Of a stretch of 64,000 bases of DNA, positions 26,364 to 38,004 are shown piece after piece. Location: NCBI RefSeq assembly GCF_025961835.1, contig NZ_JAOQOK010000001.1, positions 434,001 to 498,000 of the forward strand, given 5' to 3'. Position numbers and translations under genes: made by a program. This DNA is from Sphingobium sp. B2D3C (lineage in GTDB: Bacteria; Pseudomonadota; Alphaproteobacteria; Sphingomonadales; Sphingomonadaceae). Each line of letters opens with the position of its first letter. Within the stretch, counting starts at the first letter, position 1. The notes below the pieces were generated by a model. The model did no database searches. It had not been told where the DNA came from and saw only the letters and a list, made by a program, of their open reading frames with translations.

Positions 26364-27290
26364 CTAAAGGCGCAGCCCCGTCGTCTCCGGCAGGCCCGCC
26401 ATCAGGTTGAGGTTCTGCACGGCAGCGCCGGATGCCCCCTTGCCGAGATTGTCGAGCGCCGCGACCAGCCGGATCTGCGCGCTGCTTTCATCCGCGAAGA
26501 CGAACAGGCGCATGATGTCCTTGTCCCGCAGCAACTCGATGGGGAGCGTCGCCGCCTCATAGCCATCCGCCACGCTGATGATCGGCGAGCCGGCATAATG
26601 CTCGGCCAGTGCTGCGCGCATGGTGCCGGCATCCGCGCCATTGGCCAACAGATCGCGATGCAGCGGGACGTCCACGATCATGCCGGAATAGACCGGCACG
26701 ACAGCCGGCGCGAACAGCGGGCGATGCGTCAGGCCGCAGCGGGCCTGCATTTCGGGCACATGCTTGTGGCCAAGGCCGAGCGCATAGGTGCGGAAGGCGC
26801 TCGGCGCCCCATCACTGCCCTCATATTCGGCGATCATAGCCTTGCCGCCGCCGGAATAGCCGGAGGCCGCGTTGCATGTGAGCTGCGTCTCGGCGGGGAT
26901 GATCCCGGCCTGCACAAGCGGCGCCACGAGCGCGATGAAGCCGGTCGAATAGCAGCCGGGATTGCTCACGAAGCGGGCTTTCGCGACCGCATCATGGCCG
27001 GAGACCTCCGGCATGCCATACACCCAGCCGTCGGCCACGCGATGCGCCGTCGAGGCGTCGATCACCCGCGTGCGATCATTGGCGATCATCTGCACGGACT
27101 GGCGCGCAGCATCATCCGGCAGGCAGAGGATGACGATATCGGCGGCGTTGATCGCTTCGGCGCGCGCGCCATCGTCCTTGCGGGCGGCATCGCCCAGCGT
27201 GATGAGATCGAATTCGCTGCGCCCCTCCAGCCGGTCCCGGATCTGGATGCCGGTGGTCCCGGCGGCGCCGTCAATGAAAATCTTTGTCAT
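26364..27290 (-). CDS. argC: N-acetyl-gamma-glutamyl-phosphate reductase (short, type 2)
   Basis: This 308-residue enzyme catalyses the NADPH-dependent third step of arginine synthesis. The Rossmann start [14 protein letters not shown], the catalytic cysteine in [11 protein letters not shown] (near 116) and the [10 protein letters not shown] segment support ArgC type 2, the shorter form common in alphaproteobacteria. It overlaps the upstream NlpC-type gene by 4 nt (ATGA), so the two are cotranslated. No other arginine gene is in the window. Confidence 0.95.
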   Translation of the reverse strand: MTKIFIDGAAGTTGIQIRDRLEGRSEFDLITLGDAARKDDGARAEAINAADIVILCLPDDAARQSVQMIANDRTRVIDASTAHRVADGWVYGMPEVSGHDAVAKARFVSNPGCYSTGFIALVAPLVQAGIIPAETQLTCNAASGYSGGGKAMIAEYEGSDGAPSAFRTYALGLGHKHVPEMQARCGLTHRPLFAPAVVPVYSGMIVDVPLHRDLLANGADAGTMRAALAEHYAGSPIISVADGYEAATLPIELLRDKDIMRLFVFADESSAQIRLVAALDNLGKGASGAAVQNLNLMAGLPETTGLRL

Positions 27291-28192
27291 GTCGTAATCC
27301 TGCGCCGGCCTGTCACCGGCTGCTCATGCGTGTCGCGGAGCCGCGCGACGACATCGTCCAGCGGCTCTATGGTCACGGCCATTGCGTGGGCATTGGCATG
27401 GATCAGGCGCTCGCCATCCACCATCAGCCCCACATGACCGGGGAAGAAGATGATGTCGCCTCGTCGGAGCGCCGCATTGTCGCCCAGCGCCTCGCCGACG
27501 GCCTCGGCCTGCTGGTCGGTATCGCGCGGTGCGTTGATACCACAGGCAGCCAGAGCGATCTGCACCAGCCCCGAGCAATCGAGCCCGAAACCCCGGCCAC
27601 CCCATATATAGGGCACGCCCAAGTGGCGCTCCGCGACGGCAACCCAGTCGCTCTCGACATCCGCGAGAGTGCGGACGTGCCGCTGATGGACAAATCCTTC
27701 GGCGATGGCGAGAAAATCGCCCTGCACCGTACCCGCCAGTTTGGCACCGGCGGGCAGCAGCATCTGCACCGAGGATTTGATATCGGCCGCCGCGAACACC
27801 GGCGTGATGCCGTGTGCGACATGGCTGGAGTCGACAGGTTCGCCCAGCGCATCCAGCGGCACATAGCCGACATAATGATCATGGCCGCAATAGCCCCAGG
27901 CCCAGCCGGCGCGGGCATCGAGCATGTGAAAGCTCTCGCCATAGAGCAGCTCGCTCACGGCGCTTGCGGCGACGTCCGGTGCGGCGCGCAGCATCGTGGC
28001 GGCTACAACGCAGCTGCGCGGCACCGGCGCGGCATAATGCGGCGCGAAATACAGATCGGCGAGGGCCACATCGGCCAGATCGGGCCGGATCGCGCGCACG
28101 CGTGGATCGTAGCTGCGGGATGTCCCATCCAGCTTCACGCTCTTGCGTTCGGGCGACGACGCCACGCTAGTCCCGGCGATGGTCTGTTTCAT
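27287..28192 (-). CDS. SH3-domain NlpC/P60 (C40) peptidase, YkfC-like
   Basis: This 301-residue protein has two SH3-like segments (about 55-165; VVAATMLRAAPDVAAS, HDHYVGYVPLDALGE) and a C-terminal NlpC/P60 domain with LGVPYIWGGRGFGLDCSGLVQ (cysteine near 216), GDIIFFPGHVGLMVDG and LIHANAHAMAV, giving Cys-His-His. No signal peptide is seen. This layout is that of YkfC-type endopeptidases, which cut L-Ala-D-Glu from murein peptides during recycling. It lies between an M17 aminopeptidase (91 nt upstream) and argC. The start ATG at 28192 drops a long unsupported extension. Confidence 0.9.
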   Translation of the reverse strand: MKQTIAGTSVASSPERKSVKLDGTSRSYDPRVRAIRPDLADVALADLYFAPHYAAPVPRSCVVAATMLRAAPDVAASAVSELLYGESFHMLDARAGWAWGYCGHDHYVGYVPLDALGEPVDSSHVAHGITPVFAAADIKSSVQMLLPAGAKLAGTVQGDFLAIAEGFVHQRHVRTLADVESDWVAVAERHLGVPYIWGGRGFGLDCSGLVQIALAACGINAPRDTDQQAEAVGEALGDNAALRRGDIIFFPGHVGLMVDGERLIHANAHAMAVTIEPLDDVVARLRDTHEQPVTGRRRITT

Positions 28193-28283
28193 CGGCGCCC
28201 CCTGCGGCAAAACAGGCCGAAAGGTCAAGGGATACCCGACCGCCACGGTGCATCCCGGGCCCCGGCGCCGACGCCCGGATCGC

Positions 28284-29684
<1,401 letters not shown>

Positions 29685-29767
29685 AATGCAGGGTTAGAGT
29701 GCGCGAGGGGCCTCGGCAAGCGCCGGCTGATCCGTTAGGCTCGCCCCATTCGTGAAAGGATTGCCCC

Positions 29768-30595
29768 ATGGCCCCCATCAAGTCCACCGCTCTGCTCAGC
29801 CTGTGCATCGCGCTGGCCGCCTGCGGCAATGAGACCGTCGCCAACAATATGCAGGTGCCGGTCGAGAATGCGGTGAACGTCGCAGAGCCCGCCAATGCGA
29901 TGCAGGCCAACGCGGTGGCGGGCAAGTCGGTGGCGTTCACCAAGGGCGAATCCGAATTTCGCGTCAGCTGGCCTGCCGCGGCCGCTGCCATCGCCCCGCT
30001 CGATGCCATGCTGCAGGAGAGCGCGGAGAAGCAGCGCAAGGAAACGGAGGACGGCATCCGGGCAGAAGAAGCCTCCGCAAAGGAAGCCGGCTATCCCTTC
30101 CGTGGCTATAGCTACACCGAGGACTGGTCCGTGGCAGCCGACGTGCCGACGCTGCTCGTTCTGCGCAGCGAAGGCTATAGCTATACGGGCGGCGCGCACG
30201 GCATGCCACTGGTCAAGGTTCTCTACTGGGACAAGGCCGGGAACAAGGCGCTGGAGGCCGGCGACCTGTTCGACATTGCTGCGCTAGGCCGCGCCGTTAA
30301 AGACCGCTTCTGCGCGGCTTTGAACGCCGAGCGCACCAAGCGGCGCGGAGAGCCCGTTGGCAGCGGGGAGGGCAGCCCGATCCCCGAATTCGACCAATGT
30401 GTCGATCCAACCAAGCAGACGATCATTGCCGCGACCTCAGGTGGCGGCGCGCTCAACCGCCTTCACTTCGTGATCATGCCTTATGAAGCCGGGCCCTATG
30501 CGGAAGGGATTTACGAGATCGAAGTGCCGGTGGATGCGGCAGTGCTGGGCGCGGTGAAGCCGGCGTGGAAGGGAGCCTTCGCGGCGGCGCAGTAA
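29768..30595 (+). CDS. DUF4163/DUF3298-type lipoprotein (RsiV-like fold)
   Basis: This 275-residue precursor starts MAPIKSTALLSLCIALAACG with a lipobox cysteine at 19, then an asparagine/alanine-rich linker. The folded part (EFRVSWPAAAAAIAPL, SYTEDWSVAADVPTLLVLRSEGYSYTGGAHG, DLFDIAALGRAVKDRFC, IMPYEAGPYAEGIYEIEVP) matches the paired DUF4163 and DUF3298 domains, best known from lysozyme-binding RsiV. A periplasmic, membrane-anchored binding role is likely; the ligand is unknown. It is divergent from the M17 gene (83 nt). Confidence 0.82.
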   Translation: MAPIKSTALLSLCIALAACGNETVANNMQVPVENAVNVAEPANAMQANAVAGKSVAFTKGESEFRVSWPAAAAAIAPLDAMLQESAEKQRKETEDGIRAEEASAKEAGYPFRGYSYTEDWSVAADVPTLLVLRSEGYSYTGGAHGMPLVKVLYWDKAGNKALEAGDLFDIAALGRAVKDRFCAALNAERTKRRGEPVGSGEGSPIPEFDQCVDPTKQTIIAATSGGGALNRLHFVIMPYEAGPYAEGIYEIEVPVDAAVLGAVKPAWKGAFAAAQ

Positions 30596-30611
30596 CCTTC
30601 AGAACCACCTT

Positions 30612-30684
30612 CCGTTCGTGTCGAGCGAAGTCGAGACACGATAAACCAGCGCCGGCGTGTCTCGACTTCGCTCGACACAAACGG
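30612..30684. repeat. Intergenic palindromic repeat, family A (copy 3)
   Basis: Arms of 29 bp at 30612-30640 and 30656-30684 pair with a single mismatch around a 15-base loop. The arm core TGTCGAGCGAAGTCGAGACA recurs at 26.3 and 42.1 kb. It lies between convergent genes (DUF3298 lipoprotein and rimO), so it may double as a bidirectional transcription end. Confidence 0.85.
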
Positions 30685-30701
30685 GAGGCTGGAAAGCTTA
30701 G

Positions 30702-32072
30702 TCAGACCGAAATCGGCACGCCAAACAGGTCGTGCTCGTCCGCATCCTCGATCTCGACCGAGACGAAATCACCCGCCGCGAGCCCCGGATCGACATCGCG
30801 CAGATAGACATGCCCGTCGATCTCCGGCGCGTCAGCCTGGCTGCGGCCGGTCGCCCCGACACTGCCGTCCTCATCCGGTTCGCCAACCTCGTCAATAATA
30901 ACAGGCAACGTGCGGCCGATCTTGGCGGCGAGCTTCGCTGCTGAAATCCGCGCGCAGGCGTCCATGATCCGCTGGAAGCGCTCTTCCTTAATCTCGTCCG
31001 GCACATGGTCGGGCAGGGCATTGGCCTGGGCCCCCTCCACCGGCTCGAAGCGGAAGGCGCCGACGCGGTCGAGCTGCGCTTCCTCCAGCCAGTCGAGCAG
31101 ATACTGGAAGTCCGCTTCCGTCTCGCCGGGGAAGCCGACGACGAAGCTGGAGCGGATCGCGATATCCGGGCAGATTTCCCGCCAGCCGCGCAGGCGCTCC
31201 AGCACCTTGGCCTCGTTGGCGGGGCGCTTCATGGCGCGCAGCACATTGGGCGCGGCGTGCTGGAAGGGGATGTCGAGATAGGGCGTCAGCAACCCTTCCG
31301 CCATCAGCGGGATCACCGCGTCGACATGCGGATAGGGGTAGACATAATGCAGCCGCACCCAGGGCTGCTCGCCCTGTGGCGTGCGCAGGCCGCCGAGTGC
31401 GCGGGCAAGGTCGGTCATATGGGTGCGGACGGGCTCGCCCTTCCACAACCGCTCCTCATGGCGCACGTCCACCCCATAAGCAGAAGTGTCCTGGCTGATG
31501 ATCAGCAGTTCCTTGGTGCCCGCCGCGACCAGCTTCTCCGCCTCGCGTAGCACCGCGTCGATCCGCCGGCTGGCGAGCTTTCCGCGCAGGTCGGGGATGA
31601 TGCAGAAGGCGCAGCTGTGGTTGCAGCCCTCGCTGATCTTCACATAGCCATAATGGCGCGGGGTGAGCTTGAGGCCGCCTTCGGGCACCAGATCGACAAA
31701 GGCATTGGGGACGGGCGGCGCGGCATCGTGCACCGCATTGACCACGTCCTCATATTGATGTGCGCCGGTGATCGCCAGCACCTCCGGGAAGCGGGCGCGG
31801 ATCAGTTCCGCTTCATTGCCCATGCAGCCGGTGACGATCACGCGGCCGTTCTCGGCGATGGCTTCGCCGATCGCCTCGAGGCTTTCTTCCTTGGCGCTGT
31901 CGAGAAAACCGCAGGTGTTCACCAGCACCACGTCCGCGCCATCATAGTCCGGGGACAAGGCGTAACCATCGCTCCTCAGCTTGGTGAGGATACGTTCTGA
32001 ATCGACCAGCGCCTTGGGACAGCCGAGCGAGACCATGCCCACCTTGGGCGCGTCGGGAATTTTCAATGCCAT
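30702..32072 (-). CDS. rimO: Ribosomal protein S12 methylthiotransferase RimO
   Basis: This 456-residue radical-SAM enzyme adds a methylthio group to Asp-89 of ribosomal protein S12. The N-terminal UPF0004 domain has [14 protein letters not shown] and [13 protein letters not shown] with cluster cysteines, the radical-SAM loop is [15 protein letters not shown] (near 155), and a TRAM domain closes the protein with [16 protein letters not shown]. MiaB-like relatives lack the SLGCPKxxVDSE signature. It follows the K+ channel gene by 67 nt. Confidence 0.96.
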   Translation of the reverse strand: MALKIPDAPKVGMVSLGCPKALVDSERILTKLRSDGYALSPDYDGADVVLVNTCGFLDSAKEESLEAIGEAIAENGRVIVTGCMGNEAELIRARFPEVLAITGAHQYEDVVNAVHDAAPPVPNAFVDLVPEGGLKLTPRHYGYVKISEGCNHSCAFCIIPDLRGKLASRRIDAVLREAEKLVAAGTKELLIISQDTSAYGVDVRHEERLWKGEPVRTHMTDLARALGGLRTPQGEQPWVRLHYVYPYPHVDAVIPLMAEGLLTPYLDIPFQHAAPNVLRAMKRPANEAKVLERLRGWREICPDIAIRSSFVVGFPGETEADFQYLLDWLEEAQLDRVGAFRFEPVEGAQANALPDHVPDEIKEERFQRIMDACARISAAKLAAKIGRTLPVIIDEVGEPDEDGSVGATGRSQADAPEIDGHVYLRDVDPGLAAGDFVSVEIEDADEHDLFGVPISV

Positions 32073-32139
32073 GATTGCGCGCGCATATAGGGCGCCGGCA
32101 AGCAAAAGGCGAGTCGTCCCGCGCGGTCCATCTGCGCCG

Positions 32140-33198
32140 TTACGCCGGGCTGGGGCTGGGCGGTGTTTTGCCGTCGTTGGGAATGATCTCGATGATCATG
32201 TCGCCCGCGTAGAGCATCGCAGCCTCTGGCTCCCAAAAGCCATAGGCGCGCCCGGCCCGGTAGAGCCGCACGCCCAAGCCGGTCTGGATCGCGCTCAGCG
32301 GTTCGCCCACCTCGGCCTGCGTGACGCGGCGCTCGCGCAGCTGCACGCGCCCGCCCGATGCGGCAAGATCGGCCATATAATCGGCGATATGAGCGCCTTG
32401 GCACGAACCGGCGAGCAGCAATCCGGCGAAACTGACCGGATTGATGACCGTCGTCGCACCGGCCTGGCGGGCGAGCGACTCATTGTCCGGCGCCCGCACG
32501 ACGACACTCAGCGGGATGTCAGGCGCGAGGTGGCGGGCCGTCAGCGTCACAAGGATCGAGGTGTCGTCCCGGCCAGCCGAAACGATCATGGCCTGCGCTT
32601 CCTGAACGCGCACGTCCATCAGCGTCTGGTCGCGCGTCGCATCCCCTTTCAGGATGTTACAACCAGCCGCCTCCGCAAGCGCCAGTGATTCGTCGCTGCG
32701 CTCAATGACGACGATGCAGCGTGGGTCTGTGCCGCGCGCCACCAGCTCCCGCACCGCCTCGGAACCGCTCGTGCCGAAGCCGGCGACGATGATGTGGTTG
32801 GTGAGGGACTTCTGGATCTGCGACATGCGCCACCTGTGCCAAACATTGCGGAAAACGAACTGATAGGCCGTGCCAAGAAAGATCAGCCAGACGAAGATGC
32901 GCGCCGGGGTGACGAAAATGCTTTCAAACAATCGCGTCCGGTCCGTGACCGGCACGATGTCGCCATAGCCCACGGTGGTGACCGTCACGGCGGTGAAGTA
33001 GACGACATCGCCAAAGCTGACCTCCCCGTCGAGATTGTCGCGCAGCCCATCCCGCTCGAACCAGTGAACCATCAGAACGAACGTCGCGAGGATCAGAATC
33101 GCGCCCACCCGCCAGGCGAGGTCGGCCCAGACCGGCAGGGACGAGCGCCGTCGCAAAAAGGCGCGCGGCGGCACGCGGGGATCGTCGCGCTGGAACAT
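32140..33198 (-). CDS. Two-TM potassium channel with RCK/TrkA-N domain
   Basis: This 352-residue protein has a first membrane helix [17 protein letters not shown], a pore loop with selectivity filter [13 protein letters not shown] (near 90), and a second helix [16 protein letters not shown]. The cytosolic part begins [18 protein letters not shown], a TrkA-N/RCK Rossmann fold sensing a nucleotide or ion, and ends in a TrkA-C-like segment. It resembles MthK and Kch channels. The start at 33198 is by family length; no strong ribosome site is seen for it. Confidence 0.9.
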   Translation of the reverse strand: MFQRDDPRVPPRAFLRRRSSLPVWADLAWRVGAILILATFVLMVHWFERDGLRDNLDGEVSFGDVVYFTAVTVTTVGYGDIVPVTDRTRLFESIFVTPARIFVWLIFLGTAYQFVFRNVWHRWRMSQIQKSLTNHIIVAGFGTSGSEAVRELVARGTDPRCIVVIERSDESLALAEAAGCNILKGDATRDQTLMDVRVQEAQAMIVSAGRDDTSILVTLTARHLAPDIPLSVVVRAPDNESLARQAGATTVINPVSFAGLLLAGSCQGAHIADYMADLAASGGRVQLRERRVTQAEVGEPLSAIQTGLGVRLYRAGRAYGFWEPEAAMLYAGDMIIEIIPNDGKTPPSPSPA

Positions 33199-33310
33199 CA
33201 CCGGTCTTGTGCCAGCGGGGAGGGCAGGGTGCAAGGCGAGGTGGGCGCGGCAGGCATGGGATCGAACCTTCTCCCCTCCTCTGCAGAGGAGCGGCTTTAG
33301 ACCACTGCCG

Positions 33311-34083
33311 TTATTCCACGGCCCCCGCCAGCCCCTCTTCCAGCGCCGTCAACAGATCGTAATGCGTCAGGTCGTAATGCAGCGGCGTCACGGACACATA
33401 ACCCTCCGCCACCGCCGCGAGGTCGCTCGCTTCCGGAGCTGAGTCGCTGTGATGCAGGCCGAACCAGAAATAATCATAACCGCGCGGATCGGTGCCTGGC
33501 ACGATGCGGGTGCGGTCGATGTCGTAGAAGCCCTGCCGCGCGACCTTGATGCCCTTGATCGCGCTGGCGGGTAGGGCGGGGAAGTTCACGTTGATGAGCG
33601 TGCGTTCCAGCGCATCCTGTTTGAGCAGCGCGCGCACCACCCGCTCGCCCCAGGCCTCGGCCGCCTCGAACGGGATGCTGTCGCCCAGCCCCTCGCGCGC
33701 ATAGACCTGGCTCAGCGCAATCGAGCGCACGCCGGAGATCGCGCCTTCCATCGCCGCCGAGACGGTGCCGGAATAGGTCACGTCCTCGCCCAGATTGGCG
33801 CCGCGATTGACGCCGGAGAGCAGCAGGTCGGGCTTCTGGTCCTTCATCAGATGCCCCACCGCCATCATCACCGCATCGGTGGGCGTGCCGGAGACGCTAT
33901 AATGCTTTTCGCCATGCTCGCGCAGGCGCAGCGGGCGGGAGAGTGTCAGGCTATGCCCGGCGCCCGATTGCTCCTCCATCGGTGCGACGATCCAGATGTC
34001 GTCGGAAAAGCAGCGGGCAATCTTTTCCAGCACCTTGAGGCCGGGCGCGTTCACGCCGTCATCATTGGTGAGCAGGATGCGCA

Positions 34084-34084
<1 letters not shown>
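33311..34084 (-). CDS. surE: 5'/3'-nucleotidase SurE
   Basis: This 257-residue metal-dependent nucleotidase (phosphatase on nucleoside monophosphates, stress survival) shows MRILLTNDDGVNAPGLKVLE with the paired aspartates, the SGAGHSLTL loop, and LLLSGVNRGANLGEDVTYSGTVSAAMEG, all diagnostic. Its start overlaps the serS stop by one base (TGATG), so the genes are coupled, an arrangement common in alphaproteobacteria. Confidence 0.97.
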
Positions 34085-35517
<1,433 letters not shown>

Positions 35518-35623
35518 TCATCGTTCAATGCGCAGGAAACAGTGCTTGTTTCACTCTCGGCTGCGCTCTATAGGCGCCGCGAGAGCGCCGGAAATCGGCG
35601 ACTTGATCGACGCGGAGAAGTGA

Positions 35624-36085
35624 ATGGCCTCGCTTGCAGATTCGTCGGATAAAAACGGCTCGAAAGGCTCGGGGATCGATCTTCCCGAGGGCTATCGGCC
35701 TTCCGCAGACGAAGAGTTTATGGGGCCGCTGCAGCTGGAATATTTCCGCCGCAGGTTGCTCGATTGGAAAAAGCAAATTCTCGCCGAGGCAGAGGGCACG
35801 CTCGCCACGCTGCAGAGCGAACCGCTGCGCGAGCCCGATCTCAACGATCGCGCCTCCAGCGAAACGGACTGGTCCATCGAGCTGCGCACCCGCGATCGCC
35901 AGCGCAAGCTCATCTCGAAGATCGACGCCGCGTTGCGCCGCATCGACGATGGCGAGTATGGCTATTGCGAAGTGACCGGTGAGCCCATCTCGCTCGGTCG
36001 CCTCGAAGCCCGCCCCATCGCGACAATGACCGTCGAGGCGCAGGAGCGCCACGAACGGCAGGAAAAAGTCTCCCGCGACGATTGA
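35624..36085 (+). CDS. dksA: RNA polymerase-binding transcription factor DksA
   Basis: This 153-residue protein enters the polymerase secondary channel and works with ppGpp. The coiled-coil part is FRRRLLDWKKQILAEAEGTLATL through DRASSETDWSIELRTRDRQRKLISKIDAALRRI, with the D-x-x-D/A-S tip. The C-terminal zinc-finger-like part is GEYGYCEVTGEPISLGRLEARP, with one cysteine instead of four, as in many alphaproteobacterial DksA proteins that do not need zinc. It is divergent from serS. Confidence 0.93.
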   Translation: MASLADSSDKNGSKGSGIDLPEGYRPSADEEFMGPLQLEYFRRRLLDWKKQILAEAEGTLATLQSEPLREPDLNDRASSETDWSIELRTRDRQRKLISKIDAALRRIDDGEYGYCEVTGEPISLGRLEARPIATMTVEAQERHERQEKVSRDD

Positions 36086-36392
36086 TCATAGCGGCCGTCG
36101 GTTGGCTGCCCTCGTCCTGATAGCTCGCGCATCTTAGCAGGGTGCGCTGGCGACGAGCGGCGTTCGGCCGCTTGCCTTCCTGACTGATCAACTAGCGTTG
36201 ATTGCGCGTGCGCGGTTCAGTGCTCGCGGGCTTTCTATTCTCTCGCGAGGCTGTCAACGGTGCCGGGCTGCCGCCTTCGCTCGGGGAGCATCCTTGTGCC
36301 CTAACCCGCGCGCTCACACCCGCCTACGGCAGTCAGCCCGCAATGACAGCAGGATTCTGCTGCATCTATAATCGCGCCAATGTCCAGAAACG
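36086..36392. other. Non-coding stretch after dksA
   Basis: This is the first part of an 840-base gene-poor interval (36086-36925). I see no supportable gene in it; one open frame (36202-36555) has no family features and runs across the hairpins described next. The base composition becomes distinctly AT-rich only after about 36600. Confidence 0.5.
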
Positions 36393-36437
36393 AAAAAGCG
36401 GAGGAGAGCTGCTTCTAAGCGCTCGATCCTCCGCTTT
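36393..36437 (-). terminator. Intrinsic terminator (minus strand), downstream
   Basis: Perfect 11-bp stem between 36395-36405 and 36427-36437; on the minus strand it ends in TTTTT. The loop contains CAGCTC, and the stem carries CCTCC. Confidence 0.65.
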
Positions 36438-36520
36438 GTCCCGTCGCCCGTGCCGGTCTTCCCGGCGGCTCCCTCTCCGAAGTAATCTTGTAAGAGCGAT
36501 GGAGACGGGCCTGCCTAATG
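36393..36520 (-). ncRNA. Candidate small RNA 2 (minus strand)
   Basis: On the minus strand, downstream of the first terminator, about 130 bases with a small GCCGG-GAAGA-CCGGC hairpin (near 36465) end in a terminator at 36393-36437: a perfect 11-bp stem AAAGCGGAGGA / TCCTCCGCTTT with a 21-base loop, then TT to give five T. The 5' end is a guess; TATAAA at 36525-36530 could be a -10, without a clear -35. Alternatively it is the 3' part of a readthrough transcript. Confidence 0.45.
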
Positions 36521-36531
36521 CAGTTTTATAC

Positions 36532-36566
36532 AAAAAAAAAGGGCCGACCTCGTGAGAGATCGGCCC
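36532..36566 (-). terminator. Strong intrinsic terminator (minus strand)
   Basis: An 11-bp stem GGGCCGATCTC / GAGGTCGGCCC (one G-T pair), a four-base loop and nine T on the minus strand. No protein gene ends here, so it must serve a non-coding transcript. Confidence 0.9.
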
Positions 36567-36599
36567 CTTGAGTCTTAGGAGAGGATGCCTGAAAGGCAG
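36532..36599 (-). ncRNA. Candidate small RNA 1 (minus strand) with CCUCUCC seed
   Basis: A transcript of about 68 nt is predicted from a promoter at 36604-36631 to a strong terminator at 36532-36566. It starts with a small hairpin (GCCT-TTC-AGGC), then a single-stranded CCTCTCCTAAGACTCAAG segment, then the terminator. The CCTCTCC at 36577-36584 is complementary to Shine-Dalgarno sequences, the layout of several alphaproteobacterial regulatory RNAs. No family name is assigned. Confidence 0.6.
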
Positions 36600-36603
36600 T
36601 TTC

Positions 36604-36631
36604 TAAATAGCACATCCGTTTTTTGCTGCAA
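36604..36631 (-). promoter_or_regulatory. Sigma-70-type promoter of candidate small RNA 1
   Basis: On the minus strand TTGCAG (36631-36626) and TATTTA (36609-36604) are separated by 16 nt in AT-rich DNA, placing the start near 36598. Confidence 0.55.
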
Positions 36632-36925
36632 GTGCGAAAAACGAAACTCGCTGATGCAAAAATGTAATTTAGATATAAGCCTTTGATCTAAAAGAGAAAA
36701 AATTTTCGCTGGAGGGGAAACTTTCTTCATCTCTCTCACCGCTGGGTTTTATCTCGCGCCCGCGAGAGGTCACGGAATCAACCGGGGATCGCCTCAAAGA
36801 AGCGAAAAAAATTCAAAGAAACCCGCCATTTTCTGATCATGGATGAGGGCGCCTTGCTCCTAGCTGAACATTGCAATCGAATGCAATGTCGCCCTTGTTC
36901 GCGAATCACCTGCCCGCTTCGACGA

Positions 36926-37810
36926 TCAGATGTCGCCGCTGAAGGTGTCGCACTGGGCAGGGTCGCCGGAGTCGTAGCCCCGACGCAGCCAAGCCACGCG
37001 CTGGGCGCTGGTGCCGTGGGTGAAGCTGTCCGGCACCGGCCGGCGCCCGGCGTCCTTCTGCAGCGTGTCATCGCCGATCGCGGCGGCAGCGCGCAGGCCT
37101 TCCTCAAGATCGCCAGTTTCCATCAGACCGGTACGGCGTCCCCACACCCCTGCGTAGCAATCGGCTTGCAGCTCGATGCGGACCTGCAGCGCATTGGCTT
37201 GTGCTTCACCCACCTGCTGCTGCCTTTTGTTCACATCATCCAGCCGGCCCTCCAGATGCTGGACATGATGCGCGACTTCATGGGCGATCACATAGGCCTG
37301 GGCGAAGTCGCCCGGCGCGCCGAAGCGCTGCTGCAGTTCCCGGAAGAAATCCGTGTCGAGATAAATCTTCTCGTCGAGCGGGCAGTAGAATGGTCCCATG
37401 GCCGATTGCGCCGCCCCGCAGCCCGAGCGCCCGCTTTGCGCGTAGAAGGAGAGGATGGTGGGCTTGTAGGTCTGGCCACTCTGCCGGAAGAGATCGCCCC
37501 AAACCCGTTCGGTGGTGTTGAGCACCTTGAGCGAGAAGCTCTGCATCTGTGTCAGCTCTCCCTCCTGACCCGCAGGAGCGCCCTGTTCGGTCGCCGGCTG
37601 CGAGGTATCTCCGCCGGTCAGCAGCCCGCCACCGCTAAAGCTGATGAAGGCGAACACGGCGAGCGCGATTACCACCCCGCCGCAGCCGAAGCGGCTGCCG
37701 ATCATCGGCAGCAACATGCCGAGCAGATTGCCGCCCCCGCCGCCGAAACCGCCCCCGCCGCCACGCTGGATCTCGTAGTTGCTGCTTTCCCGTTCGTCGT
37801 CGAGCCGCAT
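36926..37810 (-). CDS. Neutral zinc metallopeptidase, YpfJ family
   Basis: This 294-residue protein starts MRLDDERESSNYEIQRGG, followed by a glycine-rich stretch and one membrane helix (VVIALAVFAFISF near 50). The outside domain carries AYVIAHEVAHHVQHLEG, the H-E-x-x-H zinc motif, and EKIYLDTDFFRELQQRFG. Family members (PF04228) are membrane-anchored putative proteases of unknown substrate. AAGGGACG before ATG 37810 supports this start. Confidence 0.92.
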   Translation of the reverse strand: MRLDDERESSNYEIQRGGGGGFGGGGGNLLGMLLPMIGSRFGCGGVVIALAVFAFISFSGGGLLTGGDTSQPATEQGAPAGQEGELTQMQSFSLKVLNTTERVWGDLFRQSGQTYKPTILSFYAQSGRSGCGAAQSAMGPFYCPLDEKIYLDTDFFRELQQRFGAPGDFAQAYVIAHEVAHHVQHLEGRLDDVNKRQQQVGEAQANALQVRIELQADCYAGVWGRRTGLMETGDLEEGLRAAAAIGDDTLQKDAGRRPVPDSFTHGTSAQRVAWLRRGYDSGDPAQCDTFSGDI

Positions 37811-38004
37811 TCTCGTCCCTTCCCCAGCGCGTGCTTGCATGATCACGCCATGATCGATGTGTCGGGAAATTCTCCCCGCTGCGACGGTGAAATGCAACAA
37901 GGCTAGGAACTATCCCAACGCCCCGGCAATTCTGTGGGGATCGCGACATCCGGTCCCCGCTCGGCGCTGGTGGACGGCCGGGGAATGGGATATTGCATCG
38001 CACC

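Noticed and set aside
33256..33310. A tRNA-like stretch: ATCGAACC-type loop and TTTAGACCACTGCC on the plus strand
   Set aside because: On the minus strand the T-arm cannot form a five-base stem and the acceptor ends do not pair. It overlaps a chance CTCCTCTG-CAGAGGAG palindrome (33276-33291). Not a tRNA by hand folding.
36202..36555. A 117-codon plus-strand frame after dksA
   Set aside because: It crosses both hairpins of the sRNA region and has no ribosome site or protein features.
36575..36730. A 51-codon minus-strand frame in the AT-rich gap (MKKVSPPAKIF start)
   Set aside because: It has a fair purine-rich leader, but it runs through the sRNA promoter and ends inside the transcript; composition is AT-rich and no similarity is apparent. 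The RNA interpretation explains the signals better.
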